The notes: generated by a model from the sequence alone, not told the origin. A stretch of DNA of 64,000 nt from Bacillota bacterium (GCA_023415305.1 JAEZKZ010000082.1:62001-126000); one strand, 5' to 3'. Numbered from the stretch's first letter, positions 8,708 through 17,321 are shown. Made by a program: numbers and translations.

Positions 8708-9556
8708 ATGGGCGCTTTTTATGTAAGCATAATATTTATAGGGATTTTATTAGTGATTGGATCCCTTATTTTTATTGCAATTGATAAAGTTAATGGAAAG
8801 GATTATTTCAAGGAGTTTGACAGAAAAAAAGAAGAAATGTTTAACCTTATTCAGGATTCTGAAGAGATGATTCAGGAGCTCAACAAAATGTCAGATTATG
8901 TTGTGACAATGATATCCGAAAAAAATCAGGAATATTTTGAAAAGGTAAACAAAGGCCAGACCAGTAATCCAGATCCAACAATAGATTTAACGTCAAAGGA
9001 ACAGGTATACGAAACCCAGAGAGCTAACATCAAGTCAGTTACTTATACACCTACAATACCTGTCAGAATCAACCCGGTACCTTCGGTTCCGGTTACCAAT
9101 ATACCGGAGCCTGTAATGCCGGATAAAGCAGAGACCGCCATCAGGGAAGAAATTGCTTCTGAGTCTCAAGAAGCCTTGCTGCCTAAAGCCCCTGAAAAAG
9201 TAACCGAAATTGTAAAAGAAGCTAATACTGAGGTCCTTAATGAAAATACCAAGAAAGATCCCAACAATAGAGAATTTAAGAAAGTGACAGCAAATCCAGT
9301 CGTTGAAGAAATAAACCAGTCGGGTGACTTCAATACAACGCCGGGACAAAGAGAAAAACGCGAAGTTAATACACAAATGTCCAATATAACAGAAAGACTG
9401 AATGAAACTGATGCCAATAAAACCAGACTTGTTCTCAATAATAAGAGACGGGAAGTTTTGAAAATGATAGAACAGGGAATGAGTAATGATGAAATAGCTG
9501 ACAAGCTAAAAATAGGCAAAGGTGAAATTGGTTTGATCAGAGGGTTGAGCAAATGA
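8708..9556 (+). CDS. SwrB/YlxL-like protein (DUF6115 type), single N-terminal membrane anchor
   Basis: A protein of about 282 residues with one N-terminal membrane helix (about 2-24), a short coiled coil, a long proline/valine/threonine-rich linker (about 80-230), and a conserved C-terminal domain at about 240-282 containing RREVLKMIEQG and NDEIADKLKIGKGEIG, which has a helix-turn-helix look. This layout is that of SwrB/YlxL-type proteins encoded beside sigD; SwrB in Bacillus promotes assembly of the flagellar export apparatus. A GTG at 8702 overlaps the GAGGTG ribosome site, so I take ATG at 8708. The end overlaps the next gene by 4 bases. Confidence 0.7.
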   Translation: MGAFYVSIIFIGILLVIGSLIFIAIDKVNGKDYFKEFDRKKEEMFNLIQDSEEMIQELNKMSDYVVTMISEKNQEYFEKVNKGQTSNPDPTIDLTSKEQVYETQRANIKSVTYTPTIPVRINPVPSVPVTNIPEPVMPDKAETAIREEIASESQEALLPKAPEKVTEIVKEANTEVLNENTKKDPNNREFKKVTANPVVEEINQSGDFNTTPGQREKREVNTQMSNITERLNETDANKTRLVLNNKRREVLKMIEQGMSNDEIADKLKIGKGEIGLIRGLSK

Positions 9557-9960
9557 GAAGAGTTCATGAGAAAAGTATTATTCTTGGTATTGGCATCGGC
9601 ATGATATTAACTTCCATTGCCGGACTTGTGTTTTCAGGTGGTGAGAACAGTGGGCAGACTGAAAAACTTAGCAAAGAAGAAGTAATAAGATTAGCTAAGA
9701 GCTATGGTCTGGTTGAACCTGTTCATTTGATAGAGGATGAATCCGCAGCAGAAGCTACCAGAAGCGAAAACTCCACAGATAGCAGCCAACCTACAGACAG
9801 GGCAGCAGAAGACTCGTCAACCGAGAGTTCCCCAAGTACAGCTGAAGCTGGTACTGCATCCCGGACAGCTGACACTGATACTAATACTGGTACTAATTCA
9901 GATACTAGCACTAATACAGATGCTAATGCCAGTACTAGTACAGATAATAATACTGATTAA
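9553..9960 (+). CDS. Membrane-anchored protein with Thr/Asn/Asp repeat tail, unknown function
   Basis: A 135-residue protein. Residues about 8-28 form one hydrophobic segment (ILGIGIGMILTSIAGLVF). A short folded-looking stretch, KLSKEEVIRLAKSYGLVEP, follows, and the last 75 residues are almost only Ser, Thr, Ala, Asn, Asp and Glu. The short stretch resembles the N-terminal piece of YceG/MltG-like proteins, but no catalytic domain is present. The tail is encoded by degenerate ACTxxTACTA-type repeats (about 9870-9957), so its length may vary between strains. It is the last gene of the flagellar operon, coupled to the previous one by an ATGA overlap. Confidence 0.65.
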   Translation: MRRVHEKSIILGIGIGMILTSIAGLVFSGGENSGQTEKLSKEEVIRLAKSYGLVEPVHLIEDESAAEATRSENSTDSSQPTDRAAEDSSTESSPSTAEAGTASRTADTDTNTGTNSDTSTNTDANASTSTDNNTD

Positions 9961-10044
9961 AGAAGCACATCGTTAACTACCCGGAAAATATGCATTGAAA
10001 AGAATGATGATTATGTTTATGTAATAAAGAACACATGTAACATA

Positions 10045-10094
10045 AAAAACCGCTTTGCTTTAGCTATGGTATAGCTTCAAGCAAAGCGGTTTTT
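10045..10094. terminator. Bidirectional intrinsic terminator between the flagellar operon and MATE gene
   Basis: A perfect 16-bp inverted repeat (left arm 10045-10060, right arm 10079-10094) has A-rich and T-rich ends, so it works as a U-tailed terminator on both strands. A second inner pair, AGCTAT (10062-10067) with ATAGCT (10071-10076), extends the stem. It ends the flagellar operon from the left and the MATE gene, whose stop is at 10096, from the right. Confidence 0.9.
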
Positions 10095-10095
10095 C

Positions 10096-11460
10096 TTATA
10101 CTCCCAAGGAACTTTTTCTCGCAAACTCATCTCTTATCACTTTAAACCCTATAGGTGTAAAGATTAGTATACAAATAAACTCTGCAAAGGGGTAGCAATA
10201 CCATACTCCGTTTAGGCCAAAAATCTTGCCGAACACAAATGCTCCCGGCAGAATGAGAACTAATTGGCGAAGCAGTGACATCACCAGAGATTTCATACCA
10301 TGCCCTATAGACTGGAACATTGTAGTAATAATTATACCAAAGGATGCCGGAATAAAGCACAGGCTGATTACCTTAAGCGCATGTATACCAATCTCGGAAT
10401 TCTGCCCGAAAATTGACAGGAGTTGTCCGGGGAACAGTTGGAACATTGCTAATCCGAAGGACATAATAATAATGGTTACTGTCAGTGATAGATTGAAGGT
10501 TTTATAAAATCTTTTCTTTTTATTAGCTCCAAAATTATAGGCCATAATAGGCATAGCTCCCTGAGTTAACCCAAAAACAGGCATAAAGACAAAGGACTGT
10601 AGCTTAAAGTAAATTCCAAGTACTGCAATAGCTGTTTCCGAAAAAGACATAAGAATAGCATTTAGTCCTGTTGTAGTGACTGAGCCGATAGCATTCATTA
10701 CTATTGATGGTGCTCCTACTTTATATATATTAATAATATTATGTTTTTTAAGCTTAAGGCCTCTTAACGTCAAATGTATATCATGACTCTTTATCCTGAA
10801 CATAATCATAACATAAGTCATGGCTGTAAGCTGTCCGATAACAGTAGCAGTAGCCGACCCGGCAATACCCATTTCAGGAAAGCCAAACATACCGAATATC
10901 AATATTGGATTCAGTATAATATTTGTAATTGCGCCGATTAACTGAGATATCATCGGTATTAGCATATTTCCCGTAGCTTGCAAGGTTTTTGAATGAATTA
11001 TTTCAATGAACATTCCTGCAGAAGCAGCAGTAACAATCGTTAAATAAGTTGTACCCATTGAAACTACGTTTGGGTTATCCGAAAACAAAGAAATAAACGG
11101 ACCTGAGACTGTAAGTCCAATGACTACAAAGACTACTGCATTTATTATTGCAAGAAACAAGCCTGTCCTGGCCGTTACAGTGGCTTCATCAACCTTACCT
11201 TCACCAAGCTTTCTCGCAATAAGGGAGTTAGTTCCTATACCAACACCAACAGCAAAGGCTAAAGTCAGCAACTGCATAGGGAAAGCTATTGAAACGGCTG
11301 TAAAGGCCTCCTCACCTATTTTTGAAACAAAATAACTGTCTACAACATTGTACAGGGACTGAACCAACATTGAAAGCATAGCCGGTAGAGACATATTTGT
11401 CAAAAGCCTGCCAATAGGCATAGTACCCATTTTCTCTGATTTTAAATTCTCTTTTTGCAT
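10096..11460 (-). CDS. MATE family multidrug/sodium antiporter
   Basis: A 454-residue integral membrane protein with twelve predicted hydrophobic segments in two pseudo-symmetric halves. It carries typical MATE sequences: an N-terminal GRLLTNMSLPAMLSMLVQSLYNVVDSYFV region, the GIGTNSLIARKLGEG loop, and GAMPIMAYNFGANKKKR in the second half. MATE proteins export drugs or metabolites in exchange for Na+ or H+. The minus-strand ATG at 11460 is preceded by AAGGGG. It is monocistronic and ends at a shared terminator. The substrate cannot be told from sequence. Confidence 0.92.
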   Translation of the reverse strand: MQKENLKSEKMGTMPIGRLLTNMSLPAMLSMLVQSLYNVVDSYFVSKIGEEAFTAVSIAFPMQLLTLAFAVGVGIGTNSLIARKLGEGKVDEATVTARTGLFLAIINAVVFVVIGLTVSGPFISLFSDNPNVVSMGTTYLTIVTAASAGMFIEIIHSKTLQATGNMLIPMISQLIGAITNIILNPILIFGMFGFPEMGIAGSATATVIGQLTAMTYVMIMFRIKSHDIHLTLRGLKLKKHNIINIYKVGAPSIVMNAIGSVTTTGLNAILMSFSETAIAVLGIYFKLQSFVFMPVFGLTQGAMPIMAYNFGANKKKRFYKTFNLSLTVTIIIMSFGLAMFQLFPGQLLSIFGQNSEIGIHALKVISLCFIPASFGIIITTMFQSIGHGMKSLVMSLLRQLVLILPGAFVFGKIFGLNGVWYCYPFAEFICILIFTPIGFKVIRDEFARKSSLGV

Positions 11461-11733
11461 ATAAACCCCTTCTTATTCTGAATACATTGAGCGTTATTTC
11501 AAACAATTGATTTTATCAGTTATATCGAATAAAGTCAAATTGAAAAGATTTATGTAATTATTGAATAATTTTATCTAATCATTTAAAACAGGGATAATAG
11601 ACGTACAATCCAATATTTACGGGTTAATTGATTGTATATTATAATGGTAATAGCTATAAAGAAATAGGAATAACTTTAACACGTTAAAAACTTGAATGGA
11701 GTAAATACTTTAAATTTTGATAAGGGAGAAGTT

Positions 11734-12219
11734 ATGGAATATAACAAACTGGATGAAAAAATACTTATATCCTGGAGAATTTCACGATTAATAAGCATAT
11801 TAATCGTAGGTGCCATTTTTGGTATCGTGTTATTTTTCTTAACAAAAGCTAATTTTTTTGAGCCCTGGAGGAATTATTCATTCATCATAGCGGGGATGAT
11901 TATAACGTATATGCTGGCAGGTTTATTTATTTATCCTGCGATAGAATACAGGCAATGGGGCTATATCATAACGGATGACAGAGTGGAAATCCGTCACGGA
12001 ATATTTTTTGTAAGAAATACTATTATTCCAATTGTAAGAATTCAGCACATAACAGTTTCACAGGGGCCTATAATAAGAAAACTGGGGATTTCGGTCATAA
12101 ATATTCATACTGCCAGCGGACAGTTCAGTATAGAGGGCATTTCCAATGCAGAGGCCAATTTAATTGCTGAAGGTTTGAGGTCAAAACTCTTTAATAGGTT
12201 GGATGCTCAGGAACAATAG
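11734..12219 (+). CDS. Bacterial PH-domain membrane protein (YdbS-like)
   Basis: A 161-residue protein with two N-terminal membrane segments (about 18-38 and 47-68) followed by one bacterial PH domain (bPH_2, formerly DUF304; about 78-155, YIITDDRVEIRHGIFF...). I start at the ATG preceded by GGGAGAAG at 11734; an ATG 42 bases earlier lacks a site. It pairs with the larger multi-PH protein at 12309, as YdbS pairs with YdbT in Bacillus, where the pair has been linked to resistance to amylolysin. Function here is inferred only. Confidence 0.8.
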   Translation: MEYNKLDEKILISWRISRLISILIVGAIFGIVLFFLTKANFFEPWRNYSFIIAGMIITYMLAGLFIYPAIEYRQWGYIITDDRVEIRHGIFFVRNTIIPIVRIQHITVSQGPIIRKLGISVINIHTASGQFSIEGISNAEANLIAEGLRSKLFNRLDAQEQ

Positions 12220-12308
12220 CACAGACTTATTAATATCAAAATAAATTTGTATTTGTTAATAAATGACTTATTAAAAAGAATAAATCCTTGAGGATATGGA
12301 GGATAAAA

Positions 12309-13727
12309 GTGGAATTTAAGCGCAAACGAGGAAACTATCTTATTATATTTGAAAGAGTAATAGAACTCCCGATACTTATAGTAGGAGTACTTGCCAGTTT
12401 TATTCTTGTTAAGAATTTTGATGTGCAGGCAATAATGCCCTTGGTAATTATCTTATTCAGTCCAATATCTAGATTGATTAACTACCTGTTTACATTTTAC
12501 ACCCTGGAGGAAGATCACCTTCTTGTTGAATCGGGGGTTTTCACGAAGAAAAGGGTGGAGATACCGTTTACAACAGTCACAACGGTTGATCTTTCTCAGA
12601 ACATATTATTTCAGTTGCTTAAAGTGTATAAAATAAAGGTTGACAACGCGAGTCAGACAAAGGATACAACAAACCAGTCCAATATTGTGCTGACTCTGAA
12701 AATAAATGATGCCATAAAATTCAAAGAGATAATAACAAAAGGTAATCATATTGAAGGGGATAAGGAAAAGGACGCCGAAGAGGAAGCGATAAAAGCTGTG
12801 CCTCAGGACTTTATTAAATTAGGACTACTGCAATCCAAGTGGGTTTACTTTTTTAGTATATTTGCCATTGTAGGCCCAATATTTGGCGTAATATCCCCAA
12901 TATTTAAGGACATGCTCAAAAATATGCTGGTCGGTGGCATTATAGTAATTTTAATAGTAACAGGCTACGTAGTTTCGGTAGCCTTATCGATGATAAAAAG
13001 CGTTGTAACCTATTACAACTTTATGGTATGGGCCACTGATGAGGCAGTTAAAATAAAATACGGATTATTTAACAAAAAGAGTTATTCACTTCAGAAAAGT
13101 AAGATAAACGGAATTATACTGAAGCAGAATCTGCTTATGCGATTATGCGGTCTTTATACCATAGAAGTTATCGTTATTGGGTACGGGGACTCCGCTAAAG
13201 AGGGCGAAACCGAGCAAGCAATTATTTTTCCAATCGCTTCCTTCGAAAAAATCAAAGGAATTGTTAAGCAGCTTCTTCCGGAGTATCATTTGGATTACAG
13301 TCTGACTCGTCCGGATAAAAGAGCGCTAAAGTACTTTTTTGCCAGTCCCGTTTTTATTTTATCCATGATAGGTGTTATTGTTTTAGTGGTAGTATCAATA
13401 AACATCGGCCAGGTTCTTGTTGCTGCAGCAGCTCTGCTGATGCTTATATTATCAACTATAAGAGTATTACTGTGCTTTAGCAACACTGGAATAAGTGTAG
13501 ATAATAAAAATGTAGTACTATCCTCCGGAGGCTTTGGTAAAAAAGTGGCCCTTATCAAGACTGCAAGTATTGAAAGCATAGCTTCAACAGGCAACAGATT
13601 TAAAAGGGCAAGGGGGTTCGTGTCCATATCACTGGGCTATGTCGCTCCTGCTAGAGCAGCACGTATGACTTCTTACAATCTGCCGGTGGAGCAGTTTACG
13701 CTACTGCAAGGTGTGTTGAGATACTAA
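12309..13727 (+). CDS. Multi-domain bacterial PH-domain membrane protein (YdbT-like)
   Basis: A protein of about 472 residues with repeated units of two membrane helices plus a bPH_2 domain. The first PH unit follows the helices at about 15-60 (FYTLEEDHLLVESGVFTKKR), the second follows those at about 180-235 (MVWATDEAVKIKYGLFNKKS), and a third partial unit lies near the C terminus. This is the YdbT architecture and partner of the YdbS-like gene upstream (90-base gap). I chose GTG at 12309 because GGAGG lies 7 bases before it. No terminator is visible before the tRNA downstream. Confidence 0.8.
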   Translation: MEFKRKRGNYLIIFERVIELPILIVGVLASFILVKNFDVQAIMPLVIILFSPISRLINYLFTFYTLEEDHLLVESGVFTKKRVEIPFTTVTTVDLSQNILFQLLKVYKIKVDNASQTKDTTNQSNIVLTLKINDAIKFKEIITKGNHIEGDKEKDAEEEAIKAVPQDFIKLGLLQSKWVYFFSIFAIVGPIFGVISPIFKDMLKNMLVGGIIVILIVTGYVVSVALSMIKSVVTYYNFMVWATDEAVKIKYGLFNKKSYSLQKSKINGIILKQNLLMRLCGLYTIEVIVIGYGDSAKEGETEQAIIFPIASFEKIKGIVKQLLPEYHLDYSLTRPDKRALKYFFASPVFILSMIGVIVLVVVSINIGQVLVAAAALLMLILSTIRVLLCFSNTGISVDNKNVVLSSGGFGKKVALIKTASIESIASTGNRFKRARGFVSISLGYVAPARAARMTSYNLPVEQFTLLQGVLRY

Positions 13728-13899
13728 TTAAGTGTTCAAAGCCTTATAAAAAAGAATACAGATTTGGTGAAAAATTTGGTGGAAAGCTTAGTGTAAAATT
13801 TTGTGGTAAAATTGCTGAAAAATAAATATGTGTTTTTATATTTTAGTATTGATTTGTTAAAGTTTCTGTGTTACTATATTTAAGCAGCGAAAAGCATAC

Positions 13900-13986
13900 G
13901 CCGAAGTGGTGAAATTGGCAGACGCACTGGACTCAAAATCCAGCGTAGGTGACTACATGTCGGTTCGAGTCCGACCTTCGGCACCA
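13900..13986 (+). tRNA. tRNA-Leu (anticodon CAA)
   Basis: An 87-base type II tRNA with the CCA encoded. The acceptor stem pairs GCCGAAG (13900-13906) with CTTCGGC (13976-13982), followed by ACCA. The anticodon stem pairs CTGGA (13927-13931) with TCCAG (13939-13943) around the loop CTCAAAA, giving anticodon CAA at 13934-13936, which reads UUG leucine codons. A long variable arm and the T-loop GGTTCGAGTCC are present. A terminator-like hairpin starts 11 bases downstream. Confidence 0.97.
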
Positions 13987-13996
13987 AACGTTAAAG

Positions 13997-14050
13997 GAGA
14001 GCTGTCTCAGAATAGATATTAATAATCTATTTTGAGACAGCTCTCTTTTT
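13997..14050 (+). terminator. Terminator hairpin after tRNA-Leu, probably derived from an IS end
   Basis: An inverted repeat of about 20 bp (arms about 13997-14016 and 14026-14045) is followed by TTTTT, an intrinsic terminator for the tRNA. The arms contain GAGCTGTCTCA, which resembles the terminal sequence of IS1182-type elements. The remnant transposase just downstream makes an insertion-sequence origin likely. Confidence 0.75.
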
Positions 14051-14106
14051 GGCTGAAAAAGTAAAAGCAACCTCCGATGAAGCTGCTTCTAGTGTATAAC
14101 TGAGTT

Positions 14107-14400
14107 ATGCGAAAACAATTAACACAAAAAGATCATACACAAGATAGCATGAGTTATCAACTCGCATTACCATTAAATATTGAATTTTTATTACCCAAAG
14201 ATGATCCAGTGAGCCATGCCAAATAATGGAATTTGACTATTCGGATTTAAAAAAGCCACTCTTCAAAAGGAAGAAATCCAGCTGTTTCACCTAAAACTCT
14301 ATGTCAGTTATTAATCATACATAAATAACATTTACGCAAGCAGTTTAATTGAAAAAGATTGCAGAAGAGATTAAACTTTATGTGGCTGTTGCAGGGGAAG
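14107..14400 (+). pseudogene. Degraded IS1182-family transposase, N-terminal remnant
   Basis: The frame from ATG at 14107 translates to MRKQLTQKDH followed by LPLNIEFLLPKDDPV, which I recognise as the start of IS1182-type transposases. After about 38 codons the frame breaks. A shifted frame continues with MEFDYSDLKK, then YINNIYASSLIEKDCRRD and a stop, matching the next conserved transposase block (NIYASREIEKACRRD type). It contains at least one frameshift, several stops and no catalytic C-terminal domain, so it cannot move. The matching right end may be near 15061, where GAGGCTGTCTCA occurs. The remnant lies just 3' of tRNA-Leu. Confidence 0.8.
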
Positions 14401-14513
14401 TAAACAGCAGACCATAATACAATAGCGAGATTTAAATTAACTTTTATTCCATATAATAGTAATATGTAGACATGCATGACCTAATACTTTAGACATCTTA
14501 GGAGGATTAACTT

Positions 14514-14777
14514 ATGCCTAAAAAAGTTTTAAGAATTACTTGTTTAATGTTAATTACCATTATGTTATTAAGCTCCGTGGCTTTTGCTGCTGGCTCAGAG
14601 ACTGTGAAGTCAGGTGAATTAAAGGTAACGCTAAATGGTATAGATTATGTCTATTATTCGGAGGCATATACTTACAATGACACAGGTATTTATGCTAAAA
14701 CAACCCTCAAAACTGCAAATAGGCAATATGTTCCGGCAAACACAATGAGAGTCAAGACTTGCCTATCTATTTTTTGA
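14514..14777 (+). CDS. Short secreted protein, probably a truncated remnant
   Basis: An 87-residue reading with a strong AGGAGG site and a clear Sec signal peptide (KKVLRITCLMLITIMLLSSVAFA, cleavage after Ala-25). The mature part has GELKVTLNGIDYVYYSEAY and NRQYVPANTMRVK. In the same frame beyond the TGA at 14775-14777 there are two more stops. The frame then reads 30 sensible codons, including INGKALKADKPIVG, and ends at TAG 14904-14906, right before a terminator hairpin at 14907. This suggests an older gene of about 130 codons broken by point mutations. I do not recognise the family. Confidence 0.5.
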   Translation: MPKKVLRITCLMLITIMLLSSVAFAAGSETVKSGELKVTLNGIDYVYYSEAYTYNDTGIYAKTTLKTANRQYVPANTMRVKTCLSIF

Positions 14778-15201
14778 GAGAATATACTAGAGTACTAATA
14801 ATTTTATCTCATACTGATTTCTCAAGAAGTAAATTATCCAATACTTATTAATGGAAAAGCGCTTAAAGCTGATAAACCCATAGTGGGTATTATAATACCG
14901 ATATAGAGAGGTGCTTAGCATCTCTTGTTTTTATGCTGGCCAAATCATAAAAGCTCAGATTAATAAAACAATTCATTGACAATATGCGTAAACAGTAATA
15001 TAATAAGTTCACGAATTTAGTAAACAGAATTTAGCTATGTGTACATAATTAAATGTACTTGAGGCTGTCTCAATACAAGAAAGATATATTGACATGCTTG
15101 ATATAATAACTTCCAATTATAAAAAATAAACAGGTTGGCAAGGATTTATGAACTGACTAATGATTGTAAAGGTGAAAGCCTGTATTTTGTAAGGAGGATT
15201 T
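14778..15201. other. Gene-free stretch: decayed 3' part of secreted-protein gene and possible IS end
   Basis: Up to 14906 it holds the decayed continuation of the upstream secreted-protein gene, followed by the terminator at 14907-14932. At 15060-15071 it has TGAGGCTGTCTC, similar to the hairpin arm after the tRNA at 13997, which may be a leftover IS1182-type end. The rest is AT-rich and contains no supported gene. The GNAT gene ribosome site is at its right edge. Confidence 0.5.
14907..14932 (+). terminator. Intrinsic terminator-like hairpin
   Basis: AGAGGTGC (14907-14914) pairs with GCATCTCT (14918-14925) across a TTA loop and is followed by TGTTTTT. It sits one base after the TAG that closes the decayed secreted-protein frame, which supports 14906 as the original gene end. 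Confidence 0.6.
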
Positions 15202-15723
15202 ATGGGAAAAATAAAAACTGCGAGATTATTATTAAAACCTGCAACTTTTGAAGACTTAACAGCTCTTAATGAAATACATGAGCAGGTTAAAGAATTCTTT
15301 TATTTTGACCCGTCACATACTTCTGTGACGCCGGTAAAATGCTTGGAAGAAGGAGATTTGCCACCCGGAGGAGTTAAGGAAAACTATGCAATCTATACCA
15401 TAAATGAGAATAATATTGTCATCGGCTATTTTGATTTCTACAAAGGTTTCCCACAAAAAGGTATTGCCTATATTTCCCTTATGTTTATTAGTACGAATAA
15501 AAGAAAGTATGGATACGGAAAGGAAGTTGTGGATGCGGTCTGTAAATACATTAAGAAAAGTGGTATTAATGAAGTAAGATTAGCGGTTTCATTGAAAAAC
15601 TGGTCGGGACTTAAATTTTGGTATAAGTGTGGTTTTGATAAAATAACATTAGTATCCGGAGATAAGGTCTTTTCTCTAAAAGGGTATGGGTGTCTAGAAC
15701 TGAAAAAATCATTAGATGAATAA
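15202..15723 (+). CDS. GNAT family N-acetyltransferase
   Basis: A 173-residue GNAT protein. It starts with KTARLLLKPATFEDLTALNEIH, the usual entry of the RimJ/RimL-like branch. The acetyl-CoA-binding motif A is near residues 95-110, with RKYGYGKEVVDAVCKYI in place of the canonical Q/RxxGxG/A, and a KNWSGLKFWYKCGF block follows for motif B. The substrate cannot be assigned. A strong AAGGAGG precedes the ATG. It is probably monocistronic; its neighbours are an IS remnant and a PurO-like gene. Confidence 0.8.
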   Translation: MGKIKTARLLLKPATFEDLTALNEIHEQVKEFFYFDPSHTSVTPVKCLEEGDLPPGGVKENYAIYTINENNIVIGYFDFYKGFPQKGIAYISLMFISTNKRKYGYGKEVVDAVCKYIKKSGINEVRLAVSLKNWSGLKFWYKCGFDKITLVSGDKVFSLKGYGCLELKKSLDE

Positions 15724-15930
15724 TTTTTAATAAATACAAATGTCTTTATATTTATTGTAAATAGCAGGTACAAAGAGTTTCAGTAAAACGATAAATGAAA
15801 CGGAGTAACAATAAGAGTAAAAAAACATATTATGTGAAATATACTGGAATTTATGGTAATATATCAATATACCCATTAAACATGTATGCAAAAAATGTAT
15901 TCATACATAAGTGGAAATGAAAGGTGATTT

Positions 15931-16665
15931 ATGATTAATTTTAATGGTATAGCTATAAAGAATGAAGAGCAGATACAGCAAAATAAATATCCCGGTAGAG
16001 GAATCATTATTGGAATGACTCCGGATGAGAAAAACTACGTACAGATTTACTGGATTATGGGACGAAGTTCCAACAGTCGCAATAGAGTATTTGAAATTGA
16101 AGAAAGCTATGTAAAAACTAAAGCTTTTGTTGAAGAAAAGATGGAAGACCCTAGTCTGATTATATATTATCCAATTAAAGAATTAAATAATTTCCATATA
16201 GTTAGTAACGGAGACCAGACAGATACAATTTATAACTTTATTAAAAATGGAGATACTTTTCAAAATGCTTTAAATACAAGGGAGTTTGAACCTGATTCAC
16301 CAAACTTTACTCCACGGATATCAGGATATATCGATTTTGGCTCAAAAAAAGCAAATTATGGAATGTCTATAATTAAATCTATAAATAATAATGAGAAATA
16401 CTGCCAGAGAAGCTATTACTATTATACGAACTTTATTAACGGGTTTGGGCATTGTATTCATACATACAGAGAAGACGGTAACCCTATTACTTCAATTGAC
16501 AGAGAACCCTTTATTATGAAGCTGTACGATAAAATTGAAGAGAATTCAGAGCACTTCTGGAGTTTACTGAATGAAGAAAATAGGATTTCATTATTAGTAA
16601 AATATATTGATAGAGCGAGCAGGCAAATAAATATTAATGTAATAAACAAAAATAAATCGGTCTAG
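15931..16665 (+). CDS. IMP cyclohydrolase-like (PurO-type) protein
   Basis: A 244-residue protein resembling the PurO/IMP cyclohydrolase fold (NTN-hydrolase-like), which in archaea closes the purine ring from FAICAR to IMP. The N-terminal part has GRGIIIGMTPDEKNYVQIYW and GRSSNSRNRVF, equivalent to the PurO G-R-x-x-x-x-G and S-R-S-x-x-N-R segments. The middle has TPRISGYID, and the C-terminal part has a helix with REPFIMKLYD. Most clostridia use the bifunctional PurH, so its role here is uncertain; it may act on another nucleotide-like substrate. It stands alone, upstream of agrB. Confidence 0.6.
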   Translation: MINFNGIAIKNEEQIQQNKYPGRGIIIGMTPDEKNYVQIYWIMGRSSNSRNRVFEIEESYVKTKAFVEEKMEDPSLIIYYPIKELNNFHIVSNGDQTDTIYNFIKNGDTFQNALNTREFEPDSPNFTPRISGYIDFGSKKANYGMSIIKSINNNEKYCQRSYYYYTNFINGFGHCIHTYREDGNPITSIDREPFIMKLYDKIEENSEHFWSLLNEENRISLLVKYIDRASRQININVINKNKSV

Positions 16666-16670
16666 ATAAC

Positions 16671-16699
16671 TGGATTATTTATCTGAAATAATATATAAT
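16671..16699 (+). promoter_or_regulatory. Sigma-A-type promoter for agrBD
   Basis: TGGATT (16671-16676) and TATAAT (16694-16699) are separated by 17 bases. The -10 is perfect and the -35 weak. Transcription would start near 16706, about 30 bases before the agrB start. Confidence 0.5.
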
Positions 16700-16736
16700 G
16701 GTGTAAATTGGGAAATTGGAATTGGTGGTGATTTAT

Positions 16737-17321
16737 TTGCTTAGTAAGATCACTAAAAAAATTTCGAATGAGATTCTTGTAACATTACCCAATATAACGG
16801 AAGAGAAAGCTGAAGAGATTGATTATGGCCTTTATATGGCGTTTTCAGACGGACTTAAGCTAATCTCTGTTTTGCTTGCTGCCACTATTCTGGGACAAGC
16901 TAGGTATGCCATAGTTGCAATACTTGTCTTTTCTATAAATAAATCCTATTTGGGCGGGATTCATGCTAAAACTCAATTAGGTTGTATAATCACCCATTTT
17001 GCATTTGTCTTTGGAACAATATATTTATCACACTTTATAACATTTAAATATTTAAATATCTTTCTTTTTATGTTGTCGGGTATTTTCACTTTTTTCTACG
17101 CTCCGGCAGATTTAATTTCCAAGCCTATAATTACCGAAAAAAGATGGAGGGAATTACGGATAAAGGGAAGCCTGGTTATACTCATCTGGTTCCTGATAAG
17201 TTTATTTGTGCCTAAAGACTTTTCAAACATTATTTCTATAATGACCTTAATTTCTACAGTAAATATTACACCGCTGGTGTATAAAATAACCAAAAATAAG
17301 AAGGGTGGGGTATTAACATGA
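16737..17321 (+). CDS. agrB: AgrB-like peptide processing protease
   Basis: About 194 residues, with five or six hydrophobic segments. It carries the AgrB catalytic pair in GGIHAKTQLGC: the His and, seven residues later, the Cys of this membrane cysteine endopeptidase. AgrB cuts the C-terminal part off AgrD and forms the thiolactone ring of the autoinducing peptide. I take TTG at 16737 as the start, 6 bases after GGTGGTG; an in-frame TTG at 16716 would lack a site. The stop overlaps the agrD start (ATGA at 17318-17321). The family is clear, and specificity is expected to match only its own AgrD. Confidence 0.9.
   Translation: MLSKITKKISNEILVTLPNITEEKAEEIDYGLYMAFSDGLKLISVLLAATILGQARYAIVAILVFSINKSYLGGIHAKTQLGCIITHFAFVFGTIYLSHFITFKYLNIFLFMLSGIFTFFYAPADLISKPIITEKRWRELRIKGSLVILIWFLISLFVPKDFSNIISIMTLISTVNITPLVYKITKNKKGGVLT

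Noticed and set aside
9737..9976. 79-codon reading rich in Leu, Ile and Gln
   Set aside because: It is the out-of-frame reading of the Thr/Asn/Asp repeat tail at 9553-9960; repetitive DNA gives long open frames in several phases.
13997..15100. Integrated element using tRNA-Leu as attachment site
   Set aside because: No integrase, no repeated tRNA 3' end and no mobile cargo are seen; only an IS remnant and a decayed gene.
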